From positions 372,001-436,000 of the forward strand of contig NZ_FMAE01000007.1 in NCBI RefSeq assembly GCF_900094575.1: a DNA stretch of 64,000 nt, given 5' to 3'. This document shows, piece after piece, positions 27,476-36,207 of the stretch (position 1 is the stretch's first letter; the number at the start of each line of letters is the position of its first letter). A program made the position numbers and the translations under genes. The stretch comes from Bradyrhizobium yuanmingense (GTDB taxonomy: Bacteria > Pseudomonadota > Alphaproteobacteria > Rhizobiales > Xanthobacteraceae). The notes under the pieces are model-generated. The model was given only the letters and a program-made list of their open reading frames with translations. It did not search any database and was not told where the DNA came from.

Positions 27476-30400
27476 ATGTTCAAGCTCATCGTCCAGACAA
27501 GCTTGCGCAATCGCCTATTCGTGCTGGCGGTCGCCGCCGTCCTGGTCGGCTACGGCCTGTTCGTGCTGCCGAGCGTTTCGGTCGACGTCCTGCCTGACAT
27601 CAACCGCCCGACCGTCAACATCCTGACCGAGGCAGAGGGACTGGCGCCCCAGGAGGTCGAACAGCTGGTGACGTTCCCGATCGAGACGTCGATGAACGGC
27701 ATGCCCGGCGTCATTCGCGTGCGCTCGGTCTCGGGCGTTGGTCTGTCGGTCGTCTATGTCGAGTTCGACTGGGGCGTCGAAATCTACCGCGCCCGGCAAT
27801 TCGTCTCCGAGCGGCTGGCGCTGATCCGCGAGCAATTGCCGTCCGCGGTCAATCCCCAGATGGGCCCGGTGACCTCGATCATGGGCGAGATCATGCTGAT
27901 CGCGCTGACGAGCGATGGCACGGCTTCACCCATGGACGTGCGCGAGATCGCCGACTTCGTCGTCCGACCGCAACTCCTCGCCATTCCCGGCGTCGCCCAG
28001 GTGATACCCATCGGCGGCGAGGTCCGCCAATATCGCGTGACGCCGAACGTCGCCACCATGCAGGCACTCGGCGTCACCCACGATCAGATCGAGCAGGCGG
28101 TCGCAAGGTTCGGCACCAACAGCGGCGGCGGCTTCGTCGACCAGCATGGCCGCGAATATCTGATCCGCAATGTCGGTCTCACCAGGCGTATCGAGGACCT
28201 CCGCAACACCGTCGTCGTCAACCGCGGAGAGCAGCCGATCCTGCTGAAGCAGATTGCCTCTGTGGATTTTGCCGCGCGGACCAAGCGCGGTGACGCAGGA
28301 TATAACGGCAAGCCCGCTGTCATCGTCAGCGTCATGAAGCAACCGGCTGCGGATACTGTAGCACTGACGCGCAATGTCGAATCAACGCTGCGGGAGCTGC
28401 AACGCACCATGCGCGGGGGCATCAGCGTCACCAACGTGCAGTTCCGGCAGGCGACCTTCATCGAGACCTCGATCGGCAATGTCGAGCGCGTCCTGATCGA
28501 GGCCGCGATCGTCGTCGCAATAGTCCTGTTCGTCTTCCTGATGAACGGTCGCGCCGCGTTCGTCTCGCTGACGGCCATTCCAATATCGATCCTGGTGACG
28601 GTCCTGGTGTTTCGCGCCTTCGGCCTCACGATCAACACCATGACGCTGGGCGGCCTCGCCATCGCGATCGGCGAGCTGGTCGACGATGCCGTCGTGGACG
28701 TCGAAAACATCCTGCGGCGCCTGCGGGAGAACGCCGCGTCGAGCACGCCGCGCCCTGTTCTCGACGTGATCTCCGGCGCGAGCCAGGAGGTTCGTTCCAG
28801 CATCGTCTATGCAACGATGATCATCGTCCTCGTCTTTGTGCCGCTGTTCGCCCTTCCGGGAATCGAAGGGCGGCTGTTCACGCCGCTTGGCGTGGCCTAT
28901 GTGGTCTCAATCCTGGCTTCGCTGCTGACCTCGATCACGGTGACGCCGGTGCTGTCCTATTATCTGCTTTCGGGACGAGCTCATTCAGGTGACCGCGAGA
29001 GCTTTGTCGTCACGAAGCTGAAGCAGGCCAATCGGCGGGTGCTCGGCTGGGCCTTCCAGCGGCAGGGTTTGGTGCTGGTCTTCGTCGCCGCTGCGGTCGC
29101 GGTGGCAGGCTATGCCGCGAGCCAGATGCCCCGCAGCTTTCTTCCTCCTTTCAACGAGGGGACGCTGGTCCTGTCGCTGCAGTACAATCCAGGCATTTCG
29201 CTCGCGGAATCCAACCGTCTTGGCCTATTGGCGGAGCAGTTGCTCGCAAAGGTGCCCGAGGTGAAATCGGTCGGACGGCGCACCGGCCGCGCCGAACTGG
29301 ATGAACACGCCGAAGGCGTGCACTACAGCGAGGTCGATGTCGATCTCACACCGTCCAAGCGCCAGAAGGCGGACATCTATGCGAGCATCCGGGAAGCCCT
29401 GTCCGCGCTGCCGGCGTCGGTGGCCATCGGACAGCCGATCAGCCACCGCCTCGATCATCTCCAGTCCGGTATTCGTGCCCAGATCGTGCTCAAGATCTTC
29501 GGCCAGGACATCGAGATGTTGCGGCGGCTGTCCGAAACGGTGCGCCAGCGTCTATCGACGATCCCGGGTCTGGTCGATCTCCAGGTCGAGAAGCAGGTGC
29601 TGATTCCGCAAGTGCGGGTTCAAATCGACCATGCTCGCGCCGCGCTTCACGGCCTGACGCCGGCTGCGGTCACCCAGGCACTCGACGCGCTGTCCAATGG
29701 CCGGAAGGTCTCCCAGATCGTCGACGGCAATCGCCGTTTCGACGTCGTGATGCGCCTGTCGGAGCAAGACCGTTCGACGACGGGACTGCACAATTTGCTC
29801 ATCCCGACCGGCTCGGAGTTCGTCCCGCTGAGCGCTTTGGCCGACATCGTCGAGACAGACGGGCCGAACCAGATTCAGCGGGAGGGGACCCAGCGCAGGA
29901 TCGTCGTGTACGGCAACGGGGACGGACGCCGCGACATCGCCGATATCGCGGCCGACATTCAGAGGTCGGTTCGCGAGCTCGATTTCCCGCAAGGCTACAC
30001 GACCAGCCTCGAAGGCGCGTTCCAGGCCCAGCAGGAGGCGATCTGGCGCATCGGCATTCTGTCGCTGGCCTCGATGGCGATGATCTTCGTGGTCCTCTAC
30101 AGCCGCTACCGGTCGATCGCACTGGCGCTGATCATCATGGGAGGTATTCCGCTCGCCCTGATCGGCAGCGTCGCCGCGCTGAAGATCTCCGGGCAGCCCT
30201 TGTCGGTGGCATCGATGATCGGCTTCATCACGCTGGCCGGCATCTCGGCGCGCAACGGGATCTTGAAGATCTCGCACTACATCAATCTCGCCATCCACGA
30301 AGGCGAGCGTTTCGGGGCCGGGCTGGTCATTCGCGGCAGCATGGAGCGCCTCAGTCCGGTGCTGATGACGGCGCTTTGCGCAGGATTAGCGCTCACGCCG

Positions 30401-30595
30401 CTCTTGATCGGCGCGGACGAGCCGGGCCGGGAAATCCTGCACCCGGTGGCCGTGACGATCTTCGGCGGCCTGCTCAGCGCCACGGTGCTCGACACAATCG
30501 TGACCCCGATTCTGTTTCTGATGTTCGGCCAGCAGCCGCTGCAGCGGCTGGTGGCCGGACACGCCGCAACGTTCACCCCCGCGGAAGCCTATTGA
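27476..30595 (+). CDS. Heavy-metal efflux RND permease (CzcA/CusA family)
   Basis: A 1039-residue inner membrane proton/metal antiporter with 12 helices. Two large periplasmic loops follow TM1 (about 35-335) and TM7. TM4 carries the proton-relay motif GELVDDAVVDVEN (about 399-411): D403 and E410 match the two acidic residues shared by CusA (D405, E412) and CzcA (D408, E415). Ala occupies the position of the first CzcA aspartate (D402), as in CusA. This places it nearer the CusA/HME-5-like forms, but the metal is not certain. It begins 6 bases after the adaptor stop. No outer membrane channel gene follows. Confidence 0.92.
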   Translation: MFKLIVQTSLRNRLFVLAVAAVLVGYGLFVLPSVSVDVLPDINRPTVNILTEAEGLAPQEVEQLVTFPIETSMNGMPGVIRVRSVSGVGLSVVYVEFDWGVEIYRARQFVSERLALIREQLPSAVNPQMGPVTSIMGEIMLIALTSDGTASPMDVREIADFVVRPQLLAIPGVAQVIPIGGEVRQYRVTPNVATMQALGVTHDQIEQAVARFGTNSGGGFVDQHGREYLIRNVGLTRRIEDLRNTVVVNRGEQPILLKQIASVDFAARTKRGDAGYNGKPAVIVSVMKQPAADTVALTRNVESTLRELQRTMRGGISVTNVQFRQATFIETSIGNVERVLIEAAIVVAIVLFVFLMNGRAAFVSLTAIPISILVTVLVFRAFGLTINTMTLGGLAIAIGELVDDAVVDVENILRRLRENAASSTPRPVLDVISGASQEVRSSIVYATMIIVLVFVPLFALPGIEGRLFTPLGVAYVVSILASLLTSITVTPVLSYYLLSGRAHSGDRESFVVTKLKQANRRVLGWAFQRQGLVLVFVAAAVAVAGYAASQMPRSFLPPFNEGTLVLSLQYNPGISLAESNRLGLLAEQLLAKVPEVKSVGRRTGRAELDEHAEGVHYSEVDVDLTPSKRQKADIYASIREALSALPASVAIGQPISHRLDHLQSGIRAQIVLKIFGQDIEMLRRLSETVRQRLSTIPGLVDLQVEKQVLIPQVRVQIDHARAALHGLTPAAVTQALDALSNGRKVSQIVDGNRRFDVVMRLSEQDRSTTGLHNLLIPTGSEFVPLSALADIVETDGPNQIQREGTQRRIVVYGNGDGRRDIADIAADIQRSVRELDFPQGYTTSLEGAFQAQQEAIWRIGILSLASMAMIFVVLYSRYRSIALALIIMGGIPLALIGSVAALKISGQPLSVASMIGFITLAGISARNGILKISHYINLAIHEGERFGAGLVIRGSMERLSPVLMTALCAGLALTPLLIGADEPGREILHPVAVTIFGGLLSATVLDTIVTPILFLMFGQQPLQRLVAGHAATFTPAEAY

Positions 30596-30625
30596 TGCGC
30601 GCGGACAACCACCGAGGAGCCTGCA

Positions 30626-30997
30626 ATGAGAACTTATATCGGCCTCGCCGTGACGGCTGTGATGATCGCGACGCTGGATGTTGCCGCGGCGCAGACGAAG
30701 GGCAGCAACGGCGGTCCCGTCGTCAAGTCGCAGGGGCATCCGATCGAATTCGTCAGCAAGGGGACCGACATCGTCTTTTACGTTGGCGACGACGATGGAT
30801 CGCCGCTGTCGACGAAGGATATGCGGGGACGCGCAACGGTTCAGGATGGCGGCAAGACGGTCACCGTTCCGCTTGCGCCGGCCAATCCCAACATGATGAC
30901 GGGAAAGCTGCAGGCCGAGCTGTCGCCAAAGGCGATCGTGGTCTTCTCCGGTAGCTTGCACGGTCATTCGTTGACCGCGAGATACGCTGCGCAATGA
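30626..30997 (+). CDS. Small secreted hypothetical protein of efflux operon
   Basis: A 123-residue protein with a signal peptide (MRTYIGLAVTAVMIATLDVAAA, cleavage near residue 22). The mature part is beta-rich with GHPIEFVSKGTDIVFYVGD and ends GSLHGHSLTARYAAQ. It begins 30 bases after the RND permease stop and probably shares its transcript. Function unknown; by position it may be a periplasmic metal chaperone, though only a few His and Met residues are present. Confidence 0.72.
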   Translation: MRTYIGLAVTAVMIATLDVAAAQTKGSNGGPVVKSQGHPIEFVSKGTDIVFYVGDDDGSPLSTKDMRGRATVQDGGKTVTVPLAPANPNMMTGKLQAELSPKAIVVFSGSLHGHSLTARYAAQ

Positions 30998-31301
30998 TTG
31001 GGGCGTGAAAGACCGCGTTTGCGCCCGCAACGCGGCGGAGCTCGCGACCTACATCGCCGAGAAAGGCAAGCCGCTGCTGACGCTCAAGGTGAAGCGTGGG
31101 AGTTGAGAACGCGTAGGCAAAACTCGACAGCGCTTGGAAGAGCGAAGCGCCACCCCTCGGCAGGTTTGCACATCGGCGATTTCACCGCGACAAAGCGCCC
31201 GTGATAAATAGTGGATCAATCAATACAATCTGAGCATCAATCGGGATGGCATGAGCACGTAAAATAGGCCCTCAGAAAAATGTCGCAACGGAGGATCGAC
31301 A
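30998..31301. other. 304-base stretch with a possible gene remnant
   Basis: A short frame (31005-31106) reads VKDRVCARNAAELATYIAEK then GKPLLTLKVKRGS and ends in TGA. It looks like the C-terminal end of a protein with no beginning, so it may be a decayed gene. The rest, toward the binding-protein gene, is AT-rich and probably holds its promoter. No other gene is seen. Confidence 0.4.
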
Positions 31302-32285
31302 ATGGGCAATGCTACTTTTTTATCGAAGATTCGATTTGGTGCAGCTGGCATCCTGCTTCTTGCCGCAACCTCGATGGCATACGCGGCCTGGCCGGAAAGG
31401 AATATCACCTTCATCGTCCCATTCCCGGCGGGAGGCTCGTCCGACATGGTCGCGCGAGCAATCGGACAGAAGGTCTCCGATACGTTGGGGCAGCCGGTGG
31501 TCGTCGAAAACCGGTCCGGCGCAACGGGCGCTCTTGGAGCAACGGCGGTTGCCCGGGCGCCAGCGGACGGATACACCATTCTCGTCGGCTCGATCGGTGT
31601 CTATGCGACGAATCCATTTCTTCAGCCTAATCTGAAGTATGATCCTCTGAAGGACTTCGACCTTTTGACGGTCGCTGTGCGCGCACCGAACGTCCTGGTC
31701 GCCAACTTGAACTTTCCGGCAAACACCGTCGCCGAGTTGGTGGAGCAACTGAAGAAGGCCCCCGGCAAGATCACTTTTGCAAGCTCGGGTGCGGGTTCGT
31801 CCGATCATCTCACGGCGGCGCTGTTCTGGCAGCGCACTGGGACGACCGGTCTCCATGTGCCGTATCGCGGCGGGGCGCCCGCTGTGAGTGATCTCCTCGC
31901 GGGGCATGTCAACGTATCGTTTCAAAACATCAACGCCGTCATCGGGCAAATTCAATCCAAGCAGCTCAAGGTTCTCGCCATCACCGGTGATGCCAGATCC
32001 CGTCTTTTGCCCGAAGTGCCCACCTTGAAGGAACTTGGGATCGATGGTGTCGACGTCTTTTCGTGGCAGGCGGTGGCTGCTCCGAAGGGGCTTCCTGCCG
32101 ATGTGAAAGCAAAATTGCATGGCGAGATCGTCGCGGCGCTGAAGGCACCGGACGTACGCAAACGAATGGAGGATATCGGCCTCGAAATCGTGGCTAACAC
32201 CCCGGAGCAATTCCAGGAGTTTCTGGTCTCTGAGTTGGCCCGCTGGAAGCGGGTCATTGAGACCGGCAATATCACCGTGGAATAG
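31302..32285 (+). CDS. Bug-family tripartite tricarboxylate transporter substrate-binding protein
   Basis: A 327-residue periplasmic binding protein. It has a signal peptide (to about residue 28, MAYAAWPER), the Bug hallmark ITFIVPFPAGGSSDMVARA, QPVVVENRSGATGALGA and GHVNVSFQNIN. Proteins of this family bind carboxylates or other small acids for TTT transporters, and many in Bradyrhizobium are orphans, as here: no TctA or TctB gene is nearby, so it may act as a sensor partner or work with a distant permease. ATG follows GGAGGATCGACA. Confidence 0.92.
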   Translation: MGNATFLSKIRFGAAGILLLAATSMAYAAWPERNITFIVPFPAGGSSDMVARAIGQKVSDTLGQPVVVENRSGATGALGATAVARAPADGYTILVGSIGVYATNPFLQPNLKYDPLKDFDLLTVAVRAPNVLVANLNFPANTVAELVEQLKKAPGKITFASSGAGSSDHLTAALFWQRTGTTGLHVPYRGGAPAVSDLLAGHVNVSFQNINAVIGQIQSKQLKVLAITGDARSRLLPEVPTLKELGIDGVDVFSWQAVAAPKGLPADVKAKLHGEIVAALKAPDVRKRMEDIGLEIVANTPEQFQEFLVSELARWKRVIETGNITVE

Positions 32286-32325
32286 GTTGCCTTGGGCGTG
32301 CTCGAGCCTCTCGCGGGAGGGACAA

Positions 32326-32374
32326 GAGCATGATCCGGAAAAGTGCGTAGCGGTTTTCCGAAAAGATCATGCTC
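32326..32374. repeat. Palindromic repeat (family F)
   Basis: Arms GAGCATGATC and GATCATGCTC with inner CGGAAAAGTGCG / CGGTTTTCCG pairing. This element type is abundant in Bradyrhizobium chromosomes. Located just downstream of the Bug protein gene. Confidence 0.85.
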
Positions 32375-32384
32375 AAACAATAAG

Positions 32385-32427
32385 CTAGAGCGCGATGACG
32401 ATTCATCCTCATCGCATCGCGCTCTAG
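32385..32427. repeat. Palindromic repeat (family G)
   Basis: Arms CTAGAGCGCGATG and CATCGCGCTCTAG around GACGATTCATCCTCATCG-like spacer, adjoining family F copy. Together they form a double hairpin between convergent genes. The remainder to 32576 is AT-rich without a gene. Confidence 0.85.
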
Positions 32428-32576
32428 GGTCGATGGCAACCCTCGCGACGATGCCACAATACCCCTGTTTTGCCCGACGGATCAGAAATTTTTCGTAAAA
32501 TCCGCAAGTCCTTGATTTTACAGCAGCGCGCTACTGTGCATGGGGTTGTTTTTCGAGTCTTGTTTTGACCGGCTGA

Positions 32577-33320
32577 TTACGGCCGGTCCGGCAGCAGTTC
32601 GCCGAGCGAGCGGATGATGCGGTCGGGCCTGACCGTCGAGCCCTCGGGCAGGCCCTCGCCATGCACGTCCATCCAGATCGCATAGATGCCGAGGCGCTGC
32701 GGCGTCACCACTTCCCATTCCAGATTGTCGCCGATCATCCAGGTGTCCTCAGCGGTGACGCCGAGCGCCTGCATCGCGTGCAGATAGGCGCGCTCCTCGG
32801 GCTTGCCGAAGCCGTGCTCGCCCTCGATCTGGATGTGGTCGAAGCGGTGCGCCAGCTCGAAGCGTTCGACCTTGGCGCGCTGCATGTCGGCGGCGCCGTT
32901 GGTGACCAGCGCGAGCTTGATGCCGAGCGCCTTGAACTGGTCGATCGCTTCGTGCGCGCCGGGAAAGACGAACATCTCCTCCTCGCGATAGGCGGTGAAG
33001 CGGTCGGCGAGGCGAATGGCGAGGTCATCGGGCAGGGCGCGGTGGCCTGCGGCCGCGAGCGCGGCGAAGCCGCCCTTCACGGTCAGGTGCCGCGCCTCGG
33101 CGAGCTTCATCCGCCACGCCGGTTCGGCATTGGCCCAGAAGTTTCGCGCGAAGGCCAGCACTGCGGTCGCGACCATCGGCGGTGGCAGCGGGGCGAGCTC
33201 CTCGGCGAATTCGGCCGTGATCGTGTTCCAGGCGATCTCGGGCCGGCCATAGGCCGACAGGATGGTGTCGTCCATGTCGATCAGCATGGCGCGGGGCAGC
33301 GGCGGCAGCACGGCGTTCAT
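32577..33320 (-). CDS. HAD-superfamily hydrolase
   Basis: A 247-residue HAD phosphatase. Motif I is LIDMDDTIL (residues about 13-21, nucleophile and acid aspartates), motif II is ALVTNGA, motif III is FGKPEERAY (Lys), and motif IV is MIGDNLEWEV. The substrate is unknown; some such proteins act as phosphoglycolate-like or nucleotide phosphatases. Start: the ATG at 33320 overlaps the hemF stop (ATGA) and has GGAGGTG eight bases upstream; an in-frame GTG at 33326 is only 2 bases from that site. Last gene of the trmL-queE-hemF unit. Confidence 0.88.
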   Translation of the reverse strand: MNAVLPPLPRAMLIDMDDTILSAYGRPEIAWNTITAEFAEELAPLPPPMVATAVLAFARNFWANAEPAWRMKLAEARHLTVKGGFAALAAAGHRALPDDLAIRLADRFTAYREEEMFVFPGAHEAIDQFKALGIKLALVTNGAADMQRAKVERFELAHRFDHIQIEGEHGFGKPEERAYLHAMQALGVTAEDTWMIGDNLEWEVVTPQRLGIYAIWMDVHGEGLPEGSTVRPDRIIRSLGELLPDRP

Positions 33321-34210
33321 GGCCACTTCACCTCCGGCGGCAGCGACGACAGGATGGAGTCCACGTTGCCGCCCGTCTTCAGCCCGAAGATGGTGCCGCG
33401 GTCGTAGAGCAGGTTGAACTCGACGTAGCGGCCGCGGCGGATCAATTGCTCCTCGCGGTCAGCAGGCGTCCAGGCGCTCGCGAAGTTGCGCCGCACGATC
33501 TCGGGATAGATCTTCAGGAAGGCGCGGCCAACGTCCTGGGTGAAGGCGAGGTCGGCGTCCCAGTCGCCGCTGTCGTGCCAGTCGTAGAAGATGCCGCCGA
33601 TGCCGCGCGCCTCTTTCCGGTGCGGCAAGTAGAAATACTCGTCGCACCATTTCTTGTACTTGTCGTAGTCGGCAACACCGCTCGGCTGCACGCAGGCCTG
33701 TTTCATCGCGGCATGGAAGGCGATGCTGTCGGGATCGTCCTGCGTCCGCCTTCGCTCCAGCACCGGCGTCAGGTCGGCGCCGCCGCCGAACCAGGCCTTC
33801 GTGGTGACGACGAAGCGCGTGTTCATGTGCACGGCGGGGACGTTCGGATTGCGCATATGCGCGATCAGCGAGATGCCGGAGGCCCAGAATTTTGGATCCT
33901 CCGCCGCGCCGGGGATCTGGGCCCGGAATTCGGGTGCGAACTCGCCGTGCACCGTCGAACAGTGCACGCCGACCTTCTCGAACAGCCGGCCATGCATCAT
34001 CGACATCACGCCGCCGCCGCCGGCCGCGCCGGAATGGTCGGTGCGCTGCCAAAGCGTGCGCTTGAAGCGGCCGACCTCGCCCGGATAGAGGCTTTGCGGC
34101 GCGTCGTCCTCGAGCCGCTCGAAGCTCGCGCAGATGTCGTCGCGCAAGCGCTCGAACCAGGCGCGGGCGCGGGCCTTGCGGTGTTCGATCGTCGTGACGT
34201 CCATCTGCAT
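33317..34210 (-). CDS. hemF: Oxygen-dependent coproporphyrinogen III oxidase
   Basis: A 297-residue cytosolic enzyme that converts coproporphyrinogen III to protoporphyrinogen IX with oxygen, a late heme step. Family blocks: GGGGVMSMMHGRLFEKVGVH, SLIAHMRNPNVPAVHMNTRF, WFGGGADLTP and RYVEFNLLYDRGT, plus the KYKKWCDEYFYLPHR region. The frame extends upstream to 34288, inside queE; I chose the ATG at 34210 because it gives normal length and follows the queE stop by 14 bases, with AGGA before it. Overlaps the HAD gene. Confidence 0.95.
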   Translation of the reverse strand: MQMDVTTIEHRKARARAWFERLRDDICASFERLEDDAPQSLYPGEVGRFKRTLWQRTDHSGAAGGGGVMSMMHGRLFEKVGVHCSTVHGEFAPEFRAQIPGAAEDPKFWASGISLIAHMRNPNVPAVHMNTRFVVTTKAWFGGGADLTPVLERRRTQDDPDSIAFHAAMKQACVQPSGVADYDKYKKWCDEYFYLPHRKEARGIGGIFYDWHDSGDWDADLAFTQDVGRAFLKIYPEIVRRNFASAWTPADREEQLIRRGRYVEFNLLYDRGTIFGLKTGGNVDSILSSLPPEVKWP

Positions 34211-34224
34211 TCGCGGGTCGCGTC

Positions 34225-34857
34225 CTATCTGATGCCGAGCGATTTGTGGGTCTGCACGCTGAGCCGCCATTGCGGATGGTGCAGGCAATAATCGATCGCG
34301 CGCGCGGTGTTCTCGATGATTTCAGGCCCGTCCATCGGCTGCAGCGAGAAGCGCTCGAAGGCGAGATCCTCAAATGCTTCGGGCATCGCCAAGGCCTGGG
34401 GATAGACCAGCTTCAGCTCGTGGCCCTGGCGCAGGACCAGCTCGCTGCCGCCCTTGGGGCTGACGCAGATCCAGTCGAGCCCATCAGGAGCTGCGATCGT
34501 GCCGTTGGTCTCGACGCCGATCTCGAAGCCTCTTTCGTGCAGCGCCTCGATCAGCGCGGCGTCGACCTGGAGCAGCGGCTCCCCGCCGGTCAGCACGACG
34601 TAGCGGTTGGCGGCAGCCGCCGTCCATTGCGCGGCGATGGTATCGGCGAGTTCCGCAGCCGAGCCATAGCGCCCGCCGAGCGTGCCGTCGGTGCCGACGA
34701 AATCCGTGTCGCAGAACTTGCAGGTCGCATCCGCGCGGTCGGCCTGCCGCCCGCTCCAGAGGTTGCAGCCGGCAAAGCGGCAGAACACCGACGCGCGCCC
34801 GGCATGGGCGCCTTCGCCTTGCAGGGTCAGGAAGATCTCCTTGACCGCGTAACTCAA
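34225..34857 (-). CDS. queE: 7-carboxy-7-deazaguanine synthase
   Basis: A 210-residue radical-SAM enzyme of queuosine precursor synthesis that turns 6-carboxytetrahydropterin into CDG. The cluster motif is CNLWSG...C..C with 14 residues between the first two cysteines, the extended form known from Burkholderia multivorans QueE. It also has LTLQGEGAHAGRASVF (pterin site), LTGGEPLLQ and ETNGTIAAP. The start is a TTG at 34857 with GAGGAGAG just before it; no ATG is near. It follows the trmL stop by 10 bases. Confidence 0.93.
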   Translation of the reverse strand: MSYAVKEIFLTLQGEGAHAGRASVFCRFAGCNLWSGRQADRADATCKFCDTDFVGTDGTLGGRYGSAAELADTIAAQWTAAAANRYVVLTGGEPLLQVDAALIEALHERGFEIGVETNGTIAAPDGLDWICVSPKGGSELVLRQGHELKLVYPQALAMPEAFEDLAFERFSLQPMDGPEIIENTARAIDYCLHHPQWRLSVQTHKSLGIR

Positions 34858-34867
34858 GCCTCTCTCC

Positions 34868-35335
34868 TCAACCTGTCAAACCTTGCGGGTTCCGGGTCTG
34901 CCGCAGCGCCTCGCCGGCGGCCATGGCTACGCTCATGGCCACATTGAGCGACCGCAGCCCCGCCTTGATCGGGATCACCAGCCGCGCATCGGCCGCCTCG
35001 ACCACTGCATCGGTGACGCCGGCGCTCTCGCGCCCGAATAGCAGGATGTCCGAGCTCTGGTAATGAAAATCGAGGTAGTCGGTGGCGGCCTTGGTGGTGA
35101 ACAGCAGCAGCCGGTGGCCCTGGCCTGCACGCCAGTCCTCGAATGTCGCCCAGGAGACGTGGCGGGCCAGCCTGACATGGTCGAGGTAGTCCATTCCCGC
35201 CCGGCGGAACAGGCGGTCCGAGATGGGGAAGCCCGCCGGTTCGATGATATGGGCATCGAGCCCCAGGCAGGCGCAGAGGCGAAGAATCGTGCCGGTGTTC
35301 TGGGGGATGTCGGGCTGGAAAAGTGCGATCTGCAT
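34868..35335 (-). CDS. trmL: tRNA (cytidine(34)-2'-O)-methyltransferase, TrmL-type SPOUT enzyme
   Basis: A 155-residue SPOUT-class methyltransferase that methylates the ribose of the wobble base of tRNA-Leu, using S-adenosylmethionine bound in its knot. It shows IALFQPDIPQNTGTILRLC, the knot region LLFGRESAGV (about 100-109), and VIPIKAGLRSLNVAMSVAM. The ATG at 35335 was chosen; an upstream TTG at 35365 is in frame and less likely. First gene of a four-gene reverse-strand operon whose first two products both act on position 34 of tRNA. Confidence 0.92.
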   Translation of the reverse strand: MQIALFQPDIPQNTGTILRLCACLGLDAHIIEPAGFPISDRLFRRAGMDYLDHVRLARHVSWATFEDWRAGQGHRLLLFTTKAATDYLDFHYQSSDILLFGRESAGVTDAVVEAADARLVIPIKAGLRSLNVAMSVAMAAGEALRQTRNPQGLTG

Positions 35336-35614
35336 GGGCGGCGGCGAGTTGGCTTGCGGGCGCAAAATGTCTCAATAAAACATCGCCCGCCCGGGAATTC
35401 GTGCATTGCACGCTCTCACGCCGTTAGCGGGCTTGCGCTCGCCCGGCAAGGGTGCCAATAGAACGATTCTGGACTGCTGTTTCACCCGTTTAGAGGTGAA
35501 CAAGCCAAGTTCTGCCGCCGCGGGGGGCCGCGGGTGCCGGCAGCCTTTCCGGGGACCTCTTGGGCGCCCCTCGGAGCGGTTCCACCGGTAGCGCAAGAAG
35601 AAAGGGTTGGAATC

Positions 35615-36145
35615 GTGACGACAGCGTCTTCGGCGGACCATCCGACACGCCGTGATTTCTTATTCGTTGCAACAGGGGCATTTGCAGCAGTAGGGGGCGC
35701 GGCTGCGCTCTGGCCCTTCATCTCCCAAATGAATCCGGATGCCTCGACCATCGCCGCCGGTGCGCCGATCGAGGTCGATCTCAGCCCGATCGCGGAAGGC
35801 CAGGACATCAAGGTGTTCTGGCGCGGCAAGCCGATCTACATCAGTCACCGCACCAAGAAGCAGATCGACGAGGCGCGCTCCGTCAACGTGGCGAGCCTGC
35901 CGGATCCGCAGACCGACGAGGCCCGGGTCAAGTCGGGCCACGAGCAGTGGCTGGTCGTGATCGGCATCTGCACCCATCTCGGCTGTATCCCGATCGCTCA
36001 TGAAGGCAGCTACGACGGGTTCTTCTGCCCCTGCCATGGTTCGGTCTACGATACGTCCGGCCGCATCCGCCAGGGCCCAGCGCCCACGAACCTGGCCGTG
36101 CCGCCGTACCAGTTCGTTTCCGACACCAAAATCCAGATCGGCTGA
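35615..36145 (+). CDS. fbcF: Ubiquinol-cytochrome c reductase Rieske iron-sulfur subunit
   Basis: A 176-residue bc1-complex subunit that carries electrons from quinol to cytochrome c1. The cluster motifs CTHLGC and CPCHGS (residues about 121-143) bind the 2Fe-2S centre. The N-terminus has a Tat-like TRRDFLF followed by one membrane helix (about 16-36), so it is Tat-exported and stays anchored. Start: GTG at 35615, with AAAGGGTTGGAATC before it; an upstream GTG at 35534 would add a non-conserved stretch. fbcH starts 62 bases downstream. Confidence 0.96.
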   Translation: MTTASSADHPTRRDFLFVATGAFAAVGGAAALWPFISQMNPDASTIAAGAPIEVDLSPIAEGQDIKVFWRGKPIYISHRTKKQIDEARSVNVASLPDPQTDEARVKSGHEQWLVVIGICTHLGCIPIAHEGSYDGFFCPCHGSVYDTSGRIRQGPAPTNLAVPPYQFVSDTKIQIG

Positions 36146-36207
36146 GCTTCGGACTCAAGTCCGAAGCTTCGCGCCGTCTCGTCGTACTATTTCCTCAGGA
36201 TCGCATC

